From: Mycobacterium sp. D16Q13
GTDB lineage: Bacteria > Actinomycetota > Actinomycetes > Mycobacteriales > Mycobacteriaceae
Length of the DNA stretch: 54,685 bases
Direction: 5' to 3'
NCBI RefSeq assembly: GCF_002013375.1
Contig: NZ_MAEW01000005.1
Coordinates: 1 to 54,685, forward strand
The notes under the pieces were generated by a model. It searched no databases. It saw nothing but the letters and a program-made list of their open reading frames with translations, and was not told the origin of the DNA. The position numbers and the translations under genes were made by a program. Below, piece after piece: positions 1 to 8,367 of the stretch. Numbering within the stretch: position 1 is the stretch's first letter; every line of letters begins with the position of its first letter.

Positions 1-175
1 GCGGCGGGGGTGGCGGAAGCTCACCGGGCGGCGGCGGGGGCGCCGGTGCCTCGATGCCCGGATCGCCGGGATCGCCCGGTTCTGCGAGGGCAGGAACCAC
101 CCCGGCACCCAGCAGTCCTGCGACACAGACACCGCTGACAAGGGCGCGCCGGAACCAACGAGTTAAGACAAGCAT
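1..175 (-). CDS. Exported proline-rich protein, N-terminal part only
   Basis: This gene runs off the left edge, so only about 58 codons are visible. The start is ATG at 175, with AGGAG five bases upstream; an in-frame GTG two codons earlier lacks that spacing. The visible protein begins with Arg residues, a hydrophobic core and a cleavage-like PALAEP sequence (a Sec signal peptide), followed by Gly-Asp-Pro repeats and runs of proline. This looks like the low-complexity linker of a mycobacterial secreted or cell-wall protein. The catalytic or binding domain lies outside the window, so I cannot name the function. A RicR-type copper box lies about 135 bases upstream. Confidence 0.7.
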   Translation of the reverse strand, partial: MLVLTRWFRRALVSGVCVAGLLGAGVVPALAEPGDPGDPGIEAPAPPPPPGELPPPPP

Positions 176-310
176 GCTCACTCCTGTAGACACGACACAT
201 CCAGTGTGTCATAGGGTTCGTCGCCACCAGGCAACACGATGTTTCACCCGCCCAAGAAAACACCTCTTGAGCAGGCCTTATCGCCGTTGATTAGAAAAGG
301 TCACATTCAT

Positions 311-325
311 AACCCCGTGGGGGTA
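311..325. promoter_or_regulatory. RicR-type copper box with one mismatch
   Basis: The sequence matches TACCC-N5-GGGTA at 9 of 10 fixed positions; the first T is A. The same motif occurs twice, perfectly, before the DUF305-ricR operon at 6.8 kb. It lies between the 3' end of the acyl-CoA dehydrogenase gene and the exported protein gene that starts at 175, so it could only serve that gene. The rest of the 176-400 interval shows no gene. Confidence 0.45.
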
Positions 326-400
326 CCTGACGTGACACAGCACGCTGGGTGGCTGATGGCGATGCCCAGGTCACCCGCCCAGCTAAGTGCTCCCGACAGT

Positions 401-1561
401 TTACCGGCTCAGAGCCCGGGCGATGAGCATCAGCTGCACCTCGCTCGTCCCCTCGCCGATCTCCAGGATCTTGCTGTCGCGGTACTGGCGGGCGACCGGA
501 GTCTCGTTCATGAACCCCGCTCCCCCGAAGATCTGGGTGGCATCCCGGGCGTTGTCCATGGCCGCTTCACTGGCGATCAGCTTGGCGATCGAGGCCTCTG
601 TCTTGAACGGCTTGCCCGCCAGCAGCAACGCGGCAGCGTGGTAGTAGGCCAGACGCGCGGTATGCGTGCGGGCCTGCATCCGGGCGATCTTGAACGAGAC
701 CGACTGATAGTCGATGATCGCGCTGCCGAAGGCCGGGCGGCTGCGCGCGTAGCGCAGGCTTTCGTCGACGCACCCCTGCGCGGCACCGGTCGCCAACGCC
801 GCGATCGCGATTCGCCCCTCATCGAGAATGCGCAGAAATCCCGCATACCCACGGCCACGTTCACCCAACAGGTTGTCGTAGGGCACCCGCACGTCGTCGA
901 AGCTCAGGGGATGCGTGTCCGAGGCATTCCAGCCCACCTTGTCGTATCCAGGTTCGACGGTGAATCCCGGTGTGCCCGCCGGTACGTGAATGACGGAGAT
1001 CTCCGGCGATCCGTCCGCCGAACGTCCGGTCACGGCTGCTACGCCCACCACCGCAGTGATATCCGTCCCGGAGTTGGTGATGAATGCCTTGGAGCCGTTG
1101 ATAATCCAGCTGCCGTTGTCCTCGACGGCCCGGGTACGAATCGATCCGGGGATATCGGTACCACCTCCGGGTTCGGTCAAACCGAAGGCCGCCAACGATT
1201 GTCCGGAGGACAGTTCGGGGAGCCAGCGCTGCTTCTGCTCTTCGCTGCCAAATCGGTAAATCGGCATGGCGCCCAACGACACGGCCGCCTCAAGGGTGAT
1301 GGCCACGCTCTGGTCTACCCGGGCCAGTTCCTCCAGCGTCAGGCATAGTGCGAAGTAGTCACCGCCCATGCCGCCGTACTCCTCCGGGAACGGCAGACCG
1401 AACAGCCCCATGTCACCCATCTGCGCCACCACCGCATACGGGAAGGTCTTGGTGGCATCGTGGTGTGCTGCAACCGGTGCCACCACCGAATTAGCGAATT
1501 CCTCAACGGTTTTGCGCAGCGATTCGTACTCGTCCGGCAGCTCCGCGGTGCTGAATGTCAT
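401..1561 (-). CDS. fadE19: Acyl-CoA dehydrogenase, FadE19-type (probable isovaleryl-CoA dehydrogenase)
   Basis: FAD-dependent acyl-CoA dehydrogenase of 386 residues, the usual length. The C-terminal IGEGTSEVQ motif carries the family's catalytic-region Glu (near residue 370), and FGLTEPGGGTD is the FAD/substrate signature. It is the last gene of an accD1-accA1-fadE19 operon; its ATG overlaps the TGA of accA1 (ATGA), which implies translational coupling. The same three genes stand together in M. tuberculosis (Rv2500c-Rv2502c). The partner carboxylase acts on methylcrotonyl-CoA, so oxidation of isovaleryl-CoA to 3-methylcrotonyl-CoA in leucine breakdown is the likely role. Substrate is inferred from context; short branched acyl-CoAs in general remain possible. 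Confidence 0.88.
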   Translation of the reverse strand: MTFSTAELPDEYESLRKTVEEFANSVVAPVAAHHDATKTFPYAVVAQMGDMGLFGLPFPEEYGGMGGDYFALCLTLEELARVDQSVAITLEAAVSLGAMPIYRFGSEEQKQRWLPELSSGQSLAAFGLTEPGGGTDIPGSIRTRAVEDNGSWIINGSKAFITNSGTDITAVVGVAAVTGRSADGSPEISVIHVPAGTPGFTVEPGYDKVGWNASDTHPLSFDDVRVPYDNLLGERGRGYAGFLRILDEGRIAIAALATGAAQGCVDESLRYARSRPAFGSAIIDYQSVSFKIARMQARTHTARLAYYHAAALLLAGKPFKTEASIAKLIASEAAMDNARDATQIFGGAGFMNETPVARQYRDSKILEIGEGTSEVQLMLIARALSR

Positions 1562-3516
1562 GCTCTTCCCTCCTCGGGGTCGACAGTCGGGTGGATGGTG
1601 GCCAGGAGTTGGTCGACAGCCACCTGGTCGCCGACGGCCACCGAAACGGCGACCGTTCCGGCTATCGGTGCGCGCAAGGTGTGTTCCATCTTCATGGCCT
1701 CGACTACGACAACCGGGGCATCGCGTTCGACGACGGTGCCCGTGCTCATCGACACCACCCGGACGACTCCGGGCATAGAGCTACGGATCTCGCCGTCCTC
1801 GTCCTCGCCGTCGTGGTGCCGCAGCCGTGGTTCGGGTGCGATATCGGCGTGCCAGGTCCCGTCCTGGGTGGCGATCCACGCCGCGGCACCGGTCCCTGCG
1901 GCATCCGCGCGGTACAGCTGGCCGGCGAACTGGACGCTCACCTGTCCTGTCGTGCAATGAGCTCTGGCCGGTGCCGGCTCGCCGTCTCCGATGCCGACTT
2001 CGGCCACCGGGTCGCCCCAGAGCCGAACCAGTTCGGCCGACTCCCCTATCCGCAGCCGATACGAGCGCGGTGCATGTTCACCGATACGCCACCCGGACTT
2101 GCTGTTCCACAATGTTCCGATGCCGGATTCGCCGTCCAACAAGGCCGACGCGGCCAACCACACCCAGGTCGGTACGGCGGGTGGGCGGTAATCGGACGCG
2201 ATCTTGTCGAGCAGCGCCGTATCGATATCTCCCGAGAGCACAACAGGGTTCGTCACCAGCGCGCGCAAGAAGTCGATGTTGGTGCCCACCCCGAGTATCC
2301 GAGTCTCGGCCAGAGCCAGATCGGCTTCGGCTAGCGCGGTCTCTCGGTCGGCCGCATGCACGATGACCTTGGCCAGCATCGGGTCGAACCGCGAGCCCAC
2401 CACCGATCCCGTCGTCAATGCTGTGTCCGTACGTGCGCTGCCCGAAAACCTTGCCAGTGCAACCGTTCCACCGGTCGGCAGGAACTCACGGGCCGGGTCT
2501 TCGGCATATACCCGCGCCTCGATGGCATGGCCGGTCAACGCGATCTGCTCTTGTGTCAACGGGAGCCGTTGTCCGTCAGCGACCAGGATCTGCCACTGCA
2601 CCAGGTCGACACCGGTCACCATCTCGGTGACCGGATGTTCTACCTGAAGCCGGGTGTTCATCTCCATGAAGTAGTAGGACTCGGGACTATCGCTGTCCAG
2701 GATGAACTCGACTGTCCCGGCACCGAAATATCCGACACTGCGCGCGATCTGGCATGCGGTCTGCCCCATCGCGGCCCGCAGTTCCGGCGTCAGCAGCGGT
2801 GACGGCGCCTCTTCGATCACCTTCTGGTGCCGGCGTTGCAGACTGCATTCGCGCTCGCCCAGGTGCACCACATTGCCGTGGGCGTCACCGAAGATCTGAA
2901 TCTCGATATGCCTGGGGCGGGCGAGGTAGCGCTCGACCAGCAAGGTGTCGTCGCCGAAGATCGCTGTGGCCTCGCGCCGGGACGCGACCAGCGCATCGGG
3001 CACCTGGCTCAGGTCCTGCACCACCCGCATGCCCTTGCCACCGCCACCCGCGGACGGCTTGATGATCAGCGGGGTCCCGATCTTCTCCGCCGTGGCGACC
3101 AGCTCTGCATCCGAGAGTGCGCCCACGCTGCCCGGCACGACTGGCTCGCCGGCCGCGGCGACCGTGTCCTTGGCCCTGATCTTGTCGCCCATCGCATCCA
3201 TGGCTTCGGCGGGCGGTCCGATGAAGACGATGCCCGCCGACTGACATGCGCGGACGAAACCGGCGTTTTCCGAGACGAATCCGTACCCAGGGTGAATGGC
3301 GTCGGCGCCGGTCTGTTTGGCAGCGCTGATGATCGCATCGATGTCGAGATAGCCTGCGGCATCCGCGCCGAGGCACACCGCGGCATCGCAGGCAGCGAGG
3401 TGGTCGGTGTCCGCATCGGTATAGATCGCGATGGAGCGAATTCCCATGGCTCGCAGTGTCGATGCGATGCGGACCGCGATCTCGCCGCGGTTGGCGATGA
3501 GGACTGAACGAATCAC
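1558..3516 (-). CDS. accA1: Acyl-CoA carboxylase alpha subunit AccA1 (biotin carboxylase plus biotin carrier)
   Basis: Biotin-dependent carboxylase alpha chain, about 652 residues. The N-terminus has the biotin carboxylase ANRGEIAVRI motif, followed by the ATP-grasp domain with the Gly-rich loop (PSAGGGGKGM). The C-terminal biotinyl domain carries EAMKMEH, with the acceptor lysine near residue 609. The open frame extends far upstream, but the protein must begin at the GTG at 3516: AGAAGG lies eight bases before it and family homology starts there. It works with AccD1 as a methylcrotonyl-CoA carboxylase in M. tuberculosis. It lies 64 bases after accD1 and overlaps fadE19 by four bases. Confidence 0.9.
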   Translation of the reverse strand: MIRSVLIANRGEIAVRIASTLRAMGIRSIAIYTDADTDHLAACDAAVCLGADAAGYLDIDAIISAAKQTGADAIHPGYGFVSENAGFVRACQSAGIVFIGPPAEAMDAMGDKIRAKDTVAAAGEPVVPGSVGALSDAELVATAEKIGTPLIIKPSAGGGGKGMRVVQDLSQVPDALVASRREATAIFGDDTLLVERYLARPRHIEIQIFGDAHGNVVHLGERECSLQRRHQKVIEEAPSPLLTPELRAAMGQTACQIARSVGYFGAGTVEFILDSDSPESYYFMEMNTRLQVEHPVTEMVTGVDLVQWQILVADGQRLPLTQEQIALTGHAIEARVYAEDPAREFLPTGGTVALARFSGSARTDTALTTGSVVGSRFDPMLAKVIVHAADRETALAEADLALAETRILGVGTNIDFLRALVTNPVVLSGDIDTALLDKIASDYRPPAVPTWVWLAASALLDGESGIGTLWNSKSGWRIGEHAPRSYRLRIGESAELVRLWGDPVAEVGIGDGEPAPARAHCTTGQVSVQFAGQLYRADAAGTGAAAWIATQDGTWHADIAPEPRLRHHDGEDEDGEIRSSMPGVVRVVSMSTGTVVERDAPVVVVEAMKMEHTLRAPIAGTVAVSVAVGDQVAVDQLLATIHPTVDPEEGRA

Positions 3517-3580
3517 TGACTGCACCTTCTGTTCTTCGCGCAAGCGGCCCCCACAGGCGGGAGGTAACCCCACATCACCG

Positions 3581-5158
3581 TCACATCCTGAAGACGCCGT
3601 AGGAAACCGGCTCAAGCGGTGCGTTGGCGCAAATTCCCAGCGCCAGTCCGAGCACCGTTCGGGTATCGACGGGGTCGATGACCCCGTCATCCCATAGGCG
3701 CGCCGTCGAGTAGTACGGATTGCCTTGCCGCTCATACTGTTCACGTATCGGCGCCTTGAACGCTTCCTGCTCGTCCTCGGTGAACTCCTTGCCCGATGCC
3801 GCGCCTTGATCAGCGCGCACCGTGGCAAGTACCGAGGCGGCCTGTTCGCCACCCATCACCGAGATACGGGCGTTCGGCCACATCCAGAGGAATCGCGGCG
3901 AGTACGCCCGCCCACACATCGAGTAGTTACCCGCCCCGTAGGAGCCCCCGATCACCACGGTCAGCTTGGGCACCCGCGCACACGCCACCGCGGTGACCAT
4001 CTTTGCCCCGTGCTTGGCGATACCGGCAGCCTCGTAATCGCGGCCCACCATGAACCCGGAGATGTTCTGCAAGAACACCAGCGGGATACGTCGCTGATCG
4101 CAAAGCTCGATGAAATGAGCTGCCTTCATCGCACTTTCAGCGAACAAAACACCGTTGTTCGCGATGATCCCGACCGGGTGCCCGTGCAGCCGCGCGGTTC
4201 CCGTCACCACCGACTTTCCGTATTCCGCCTTGAACTCGGTGAAGGTGCCGCCGTCGACCAACCTGACGATCACTTCGTGCACGTCGTACGGAATGCGCGG
4301 ATCGGTGGGCACCACGTCATACAGCGTGTTCGGGTCCCGTTCCGGGGCAACCGTTTCGACAACCGGCCACGGCGGCTCCACCCTGGGCGCCAGCGTTGAC
4401 ACGATGCGGCGCACGATCCGCAGAGCATCCTTGTCATCGGAAGCCAGGTGGTCGGTTACCCCCGAGGTACGCGAATGCAGGTCGCCGCCGCCGAGTTCCT
4501 CGGCCGTCACCACCTCGCCGGTGGCAGCCTTCACCAGCGGCGGACCGCCCAGGAAGATCGTGCCCTGCTTGCGCACGATGACGGCCTCATCACTCATCGC
4601 CGGCACATACGCGCCGCCCGCGGTGCAACTGCCCAGCACCGCGGCGATTTGCGGAATTCCCTGGGCGCTCATCGTGGCCTGGTTGTAGAAGATCCGGCCG
4701 AAGTGCTCGCGGTCCGGGAACACCTCGTCCTGTTTCGGCAAGAAGGCGCCACCGGAGTCGACCAAATAAATGCAGGGCAGCCGGTTCTGCAGCGCGACTT
4801 CCTGGGCGCGTAAATGCTTCTTCACCGTCATCGGGTAATAAGTGCCGCCCTTGACTGTCGCGTCATTAGCCGCAATAACGCATTCACGCCCAGAGACACG
4901 GCCAATACCGGCGATCATGCTCGCCCCGGGAGCGTCGTCGTCGTACATGCCGTTGGCCGCCAGCGCAGATAGCTCCAGGAACGGGCTGCCTGGATCGAGG
5001 AGCGCCTCGACACGGTCGCGCGGCAGGAGCTTGCCCCGGTCTACATGCCGCTGCCGGGACTGTTCGGTGCCGCCGAGCGCCGCACGTGCGAGCCGCTCCC
5101 TCAGCTCGGCGACGAGCCGGGAGTGCTCAGCCCTGTTCTGCTCACCCACCAGAGTCAT
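3581..5158 (-). CDS. accD1: Acyl-CoA carboxylase beta subunit AccD1 (carboxyltransferase)
   Basis: Carboxyltransferase of 525 residues with the crotonase-fold domains of the AccD/MCCB family. Visible family features are the Gly-rich [16 protein letters not shown] segment and the C-terminal [18 protein letters not shown] segment, which line the acyl-CoA and biotin pockets. It transfers CO2 from carboxybiotin on AccA1 to the acyl-CoA, most likely 3-methylcrotonyl-CoA. It is the first gene of the accD1-accA1-fadE19 operon, and its promoter region contains the double TetR operator at 5184-5228. The ATG at 5158 is the only plausible start. Confidence 0.9.
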   Translation of the reverse strand: MTLVGEQNRAEHSRLVAELRERLARAALGGTEQSRQRHVDRGKLLPRDRVEALLDPGSPFLELSALAANGMYDDDAPGASMIAGIGRVSGRECVIAANDATVKGGTYYPMTVKKHLRAQEVALQNRLPCIYLVDSGGAFLPKQDEVFPDREHFGRIFYNQATMSAQGIPQIAAVLGSCTAGGAYVPAMSDEAVIVRKQGTIFLGGPPLVKAATGEVVTAEELGGGDLHSRTSGVTDHLASDDKDALRIVRRIVSTLAPRVEPPWPVVETVAPERDPNTLYDVVPTDPRIPYDVHEVIVRLVDGGTFTEFKAEYGKSVVTGTARLHGHPVGIIANNGVLFAESAMKAAHFIELCDQRRIPLVFLQNISGFMVGRDYEAAGIAKHGAKMVTAVACARVPKLTVVIGGSYGAGNYSMCGRAYSPRFLWMWPNARISVMGGEQAASVLATVRADQGAASGKEFTEDEQEAFKAPIREQYERQGNPYYSTARLWDDGVIDPVDTRTVLGLALGICANAPLEPVSYGVFRM

Positions 5159-5183
5159 ACCCAGCTCCGAAGTCTTGAAATTT

Positions 5184-5228
5184 CAGTTAATGAAGATTAA
5201 CTTGTTTTAAGATAATCTTCATTAACTG
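5184..5228. promoter_or_regulatory. Nested double palindrome, operator of the divergent TetR regulator
   Basis: Two 16-base arms (CAGTTAATGAAGATTA at 5184-5199 and its exact reverse complement at 5213-5228) form a perfect palindrome with a 13-base spacer. Each arm also forms its own site: GTTAAT-N4-ATTAAC at 5186-5201 and GATAAT-N4-ATTAAC at 5211-5226. The two site centres are 25 bases apart. The element fills the space between accD1 and the divergent tetR gene, as expected for two bound TetR dimers. Confidence 0.8.
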
Positions 5229-5261
5229 ATTTGTCTAGACCGCACCGCTCAAGAAGGTTTG

Positions 5262-5864
5262 ATGACCAACCTGATACCCGAGTCGGCAATTCCGAACAAG
5301 CGCGAACGCGCCAAGGCGGATCGGCGGGATCAGCTGCTGACCGCCGCGGCCCGGCTGCTCGCCATGCGCGGATACGCACGGGTGCGACTGGAAGATCTCG
5401 GCTCGGCCGTCGGGATCAGCGGCCCAGCGATCTACCGGCACTTCCCGAACAAGGAAGCGCTTCTGGTGGACCTGCTCACCGATATCAGCCGTCGGCTTCT
5501 GGAAGGCGGGACGGCTGTCGTGGAGGCGGCGGCAACGCCCCCCCAGGCGCTATCGGGTCTCATCGATTTCCACCTCGACTTCGCGCTCAGCGAGAGCGAT
5601 CTCATCCGGGTACAGGATCGCGACCTCGACTCGCTACCGGAAAGTGCGCGTCGCCAGGTACGCCAGTATCAGCGCCGTTACGTCGAAGCCTGGGTACAGG
5701 TGCTCTGCCAGGTCGATCCCGCGCTCGACGAATCCGACGCTCGGATCAAGGCACACGCCGCTTTTGGTCTGATGAACTCCACGCCCTACAGCGCCGGTCG
5801 ATCAGCGCCCGCGCAGACACGGGCGGTGTTGCGGCAGATGGTGGTCGCCGCGGTGGGTTCCTAG
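5262..5864 (+). CDS. bkaR: TetR-family repressor, BkaR-like
   Basis: About 200 residues. An N-terminal TetR helix-turn-helix is visible (RRDQLLTAAARLLAMRGYARVRLEDLGSAVG split over helices 1-2, then ISGPAIYRHFPNKEALL), followed by an all-helical ligand domain. The start is ATG at 5262 with AGAAGG four bases upstream; a TTG immediately before it is too close to the Shine-Dalgarno. It is divergent from accD1-accA1-fadE19 across the double operator. In M. tuberculosis the equivalent regulator Rv2506 (BkaR) represses branched-chain keto-acid catabolic genes including this operon. The gene symbol rests on that synteny. Its stop codon overlaps that of convergent ricR. Confidence 0.78.
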   Translation: MTNLIPESAIPNKRERAKADRRDQLLTAAARLLAMRGYARVRLEDLGSAVGISGPAIYRHFPNKEALLVDLLTDISRRLLEGGTAVVEAAATPPQALSGLIDFHLDFALSESDLIRVQDRDLDSLPESARRQVRQYQRRYVEAWVQVLCQVDPALDESDARIKAHAAFGLMNSTPYSAGRSAPAQTRAVLRQMVVAAVGS

Positions 5865-6169
5865 CTGCGTACCAGCCGGGCGATCGCCGCAGAGGCCTCT
5901 GCCAGCTTCTCTTCGGCATCGGCGCCGCCGTCGGCAACGGCGTTGGAGACGCAATGCCCGAGGTGCTCGTCGAGCAGTCCGAGGGCAACAGACCGCAATG
6001 CGCTCTGCGCGGCGCTGATCTGAGTCAGCACGTCGATGCAGTACTTGTCCTCGTCGATCATCTTGGCGATACCGCGTACCTGCCCCTCGATGCGCAGGAG
6101 TCGCTTGGCGTAGTCATCCTTTTTCAGCGAGTAACCGTGTCCGGTCGAAGTCTTGGTGCTCATGTCCAT
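5861..6169 (-). CDS. ricR: Copper-sensing CsoR-family repressor RicR
   Basis: All-helical CsoR/RcnR-family metal sensor of about 102 residues. Numbered from the first ATG, Cys44, His69 and Cys73 reproduce the spacing (25 and 4) of the Cu(I) site C-H-C. The C-terminal KLAEASAAIARLVRS is typical of mycobacterial RicR (Rv0190). It follows the DUF305 gene with a TAATG overlap; a second ATG at 6163 has better spacing (8 bases) from AAGGGA and is an alternative start. In M. tuberculosis RicR leaves its operators when it binds Cu(I). Here it is presumably autoregulated through the two boxes upstream of DUF305. ilvD lies nearby, as in M. tuberculosis. Confidence 0.88.
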   Translation of the reverse strand: MDMSTKTSTGHGYSLKKDDYAKRLLRIEGQVRGIAKMIDEDKYCIDVLTQISAAQSALRSVALGLLDEHLGHCVSNAVADGGADAEEKLAEASAAIARLVRS

Positions 6170-6801
6170 TATCCCTTGAGAAGGCCTTGCATCGTGTCGA
6201 TCTCAGGCTGCTGATTATCGATGATCTGTTGCGCCAACTGCTTTGCCGAAGGGTACTGGCCCCCGGAGAGTTCCGCATTCGACATGGCGACGGCGCCCTG
6301 GTGGTGAGCGATCATCGACTGCAGCCACAGCTGGTCGAAGACCTCGCCATTGAGGGTCTTCATCCGGTCCAACACCGGCGTGTCCACCATGCCAGGCATA
6401 TGCCCCGCGGGGTCATGTCCCTCGGGCATGAGGGGCTGCCCCCAGTTCTTGAGCCACTCGGTGAAGGTGTCGATCTCGGGCTGCTGCGCGGTCTCAATGT
6501 TATTCGCCAGCTCCAACACCGCCGGGTTGGCGGTGCGCCCCTCTGTCAACTTGGACATCTCGACGGCCTGCTGGTGATGCATGATCATCTGCTGAGCGAA
6601 CGTCACATCGGCATCGTTGTGATCGGACGCCGGAGCGGTCGCAGGGTTGGTATCGAGCGTCGTCGTCATACCCGACATTCCGGAGTGTCCCGAATGCTCA
6701 GACTTCGTCTCATCTCCCTTTTTGTCCGAGCTACACGCTGACAGAATCAGCACCGCAGCAGCAGCGCCGGCAAGGATCGCAGTCCGAGTTCGGTTTCGCA
6801 T
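6169..6801 (-). CDS. DUF305 His-rich lipoprotein, probable copper-linked
   Basis: About 210 residues. It has an N-terminal signal peptide with a lipobox ending in Cys23 (ILSAC), a His/Met-rich linker (HSGHSGMSGM), then two copies of the DUF305 ferritin-like motif: MIMHHQQAVEM and MIAHHQGAVAM. DUF305 proteins are often found with copper-handling genes, and the His/Met content fits metal binding outside the membrane. The start is ATG at 6801; the frame upstream runs through the RicR boxes and is not coding. The gene forms an operon with ricR. Binding or storage of Cu(I) at the cell surface is inferred from context and composition. Confidence 0.82.
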   Translation of the reverse strand: MRNRTRTAILAGAAAAVLILSACSSDKKGDETKSEHSGHSGMSGMTTTLDTNPATAPASDHNDADVTFAQQMIMHHQQAVEMSKLTEGRTANPAVLELANNIETAQQPEIDTFTEWLKNWGQPLMPEGHDPAGHMPGMVDTPVLDRMKTLNGEVFDQLWLQSMIAHHQGAVAMSNAELSGGQYPSAKQLAQQIIDNQQPEIDTMQGLLKG

Positions 6802-6820
6802 GCCACTATGGTAGCCCAGA

Positions 6821-6835
6821 TACCCCCGTAGGGTA
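6821..6835. promoter_or_regulatory. RicR box 1 (TACCC-N5-GGGTA)
   Basis: A perfect TACCC-CCGTA-GGGTA lies 20 bases before the DUF305 start. The motif form is that reported for RicR-controlled copper genes in M. tuberculosis. Its position overlaps the expected core promoter, consistent with repression. Confidence 0.75.
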
Positions 6836-6853
6836 CAAGGTTCTGGCCGGGCA

Positions 6854-6868
6854 TACCCCTTGCGGGTA
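6854..6868. promoter_or_regulatory. RicR box 2 (TACCC-N5-GGGTA)
   Basis: A second perfect copy, TACCC-CTTGC-GGGTA, has its centre 33 bases (about three helical turns) from box 1. It lies between the DUF305 start and the stop codon of the WS/DGAT gene, so it can only serve the DUF305-ricR operon. Confidence 0.75.
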
Positions 6869-6875
6869 CAGCGCC

Positions 6876-8258
6876 CTACGCGACCGACTCCTCCAGCTGC
6901 GTCAATGCCTCCTCCAGGTGAGTGAGGATGCGCTGCAGATGCGGCACACTCGTGCGGCATCCGGTCAGCCCGAAATGCATCGATGACCCGCTGCTGGTGC
7001 AGGTGATGTTCAACGCCACGCCGTCGATCGGAATGGACACCGGGTAGCAGCCATCCATCTCGAACCCGTTCCAGAACATGTCGGTACGCGGACCCGGCAC
7101 ATTAGAAATGATCACGTTGAACGCAGGTGCGGCTCGATCGGCCAGCCCCGGTACCGCGCTGCTGATCACGGGGGCCCCGTTGAGCGCGCCGACCAACATC
7201 CGCTGCAGCGGCGTCATCTCCGAGAGCACGGACTTGGCAGCCTGCACCGAGTCCCGGATCGCACTGAACCGCTCCAACGGATCTGGCTTGTCGGTCGCCA
7301 GGTTGGCCAGCAGCGCGGTGATCGAGTTCCCTGCGTTCTGGTCCCCCTCTGCCCGGATCGACACCGGACACATGGCAATGAGCGGTTTGGCGGGAAGCGC
7401 GTTCTGTTCCTCCAGATATGTACGCAACGCACCCGAACACATGGCCAGCACCACGTCGTTGACGGTGCCGCCGAGCGCTTTGCCAGCCTCCTTGATCCTG
7501 GTCATCGACCAGGTTTGCGCCGCGAATCGCCGCGCGCCTCCTATCGAGACATTCAGCATCGTGTGCGGTGCCGACAGCGGCCGGACAAGCTGCGGGTCCG
7601 ACAGCGCGTGGCGTCCGTACTTGAGCAGACCGGGCGGAATGGACACAACCTGTCGCACCGCGCCGGCCGCCCCCCGCACCAGATCCAGCGCCGAGGTGTT
7701 CGTGGTGCTCACGATGCTGCTCTTGGCGCGCCGCTTGGCCGGGGCCCACACGGCCTGACAATCGCGCGCATCGGGATCATCGGAGAGCGAGCGCATCATC
7801 ATGCGCAGCGCGCCGACACCATCGATTACCGCGTGGTGCATCTTGGTGTAGACGGCCAAACGTCCATCCGAGAGTCCTTCCACCACATGCATTTCCCACA
7901 ATGGACGGTGCCTGTCCAGCGGGGAGCTATGCCAGCGGGAGGTGACGGTCAACAGTTCACGCACCCGGGCCGGGCGGGGAAGTGCCGAGCGGCGCACGTG
8001 GTACTCCCAGTCGACCTCGTCATCGATGATCCAGGTGACGTTGCCCATCACGGCCAGCGGTTGCCCAGGTCGTTTGCGGAAGTCCGACGACACCTCGGTG
8101 GTGGACATCAGCTGTTCGTAGAACACCTCGGCATAGTCCGGGCCCACGTCAGCAGGCGGTTTGAACAGCTGAAGGCCGCCGACATGGAAGGGATGCTCAC
8201 GCGTCTCGCCGATGAGGAACATCGAGTCGCTGACCGGCATAAATGGCATGGCGGCCAT
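6876..8258 (-). CDS. Wax ester synthase/diacylglycerol acyltransferase (WS/DGAT)
   Basis: About 460 residues, normal for the mycobacterial Tgs family. The active-site motif HHAVIDG is at residues 141-147, and the C-terminal half has the PLWEMHVVEG and NVIISNVPGP motifs of the family. It esterifies acyl-CoA to diacylglycerol or fatty alcohols for storage lipid. The start is placed at ATG 8258, where family homology begins (MPFMPVSDSMFL); the upstream open frame is promoter DNA shared with divergent ilvD. Several paralogs usually occur per mycobacterial genome, so I give no tgs number. Confidence 0.87.
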   Translation of the reverse strand: MAAMPFMPVSDSMFLIGETREHPFHVGGLQLFKPPADVGPDYAEVFYEQLMSTTEVSSDFRKRPGQPLAVMGNVTWIIDDEVDWEYHVRRSALPRPARVRELLTVTSRWHSSPLDRHRPLWEMHVVEGLSDGRLAVYTKMHHAVIDGVGALRMMMRSLSDDPDARDCQAVWAPAKRRAKSSIVSTTNTSALDLVRGAAGAVRQVVSIPPGLLKYGRHALSDPQLVRPLSAPHTMLNVSIGGARRFAAQTWSMTRIKEAGKALGGTVNDVVLAMCSGALRTYLEEQNALPAKPLIAMCPVSIRAEGDQNAGNSITALLANLATDKPDPLERFSAIRDSVQAAKSVLSEMTPLQRMLVGALNGAPVISSAVPGLADRAAPAFNVIISNVPGPRTDMFWNGFEMDGCYPVSIPIDGVALNITCTSSGSSMHFGLTGCRTSVPHLQRILTHLEEALTQLEESVA

Positions 8259-8330
8259 GCTGCCACTTTGCTCGGCTTCCGGAGGCGGAATCCGCGGCGA
8301 TGAGCTGCTGGTGCGAAGAGCGAATCCCCT

Positions 8331-8360
8331 TTGACCGGCTAAGTAGCCGCCGGGGATACT
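8331..8360 (+). promoter_or_regulatory. Leaderless promoter of ilvD
   Basis: TTGACC at 8331-8336 and GATACT at 8355-8360 are 18 bases apart. The ilvD ATG begins seven bases after the -10 element, where transcription should start, so the mRNA probably has no leader. No convincing Shine-Dalgarno is present. Confidence 0.55.
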
Positions 8361-8367
8361 TAGGCCC

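Noticed and set aside
239..1348. Long plus-strand open frame antisense to fadE19
   Set aside because: High-GC shadow frame with no start context or domain; the minus-strand acyl-CoA dehydrogenase accounts for the region.
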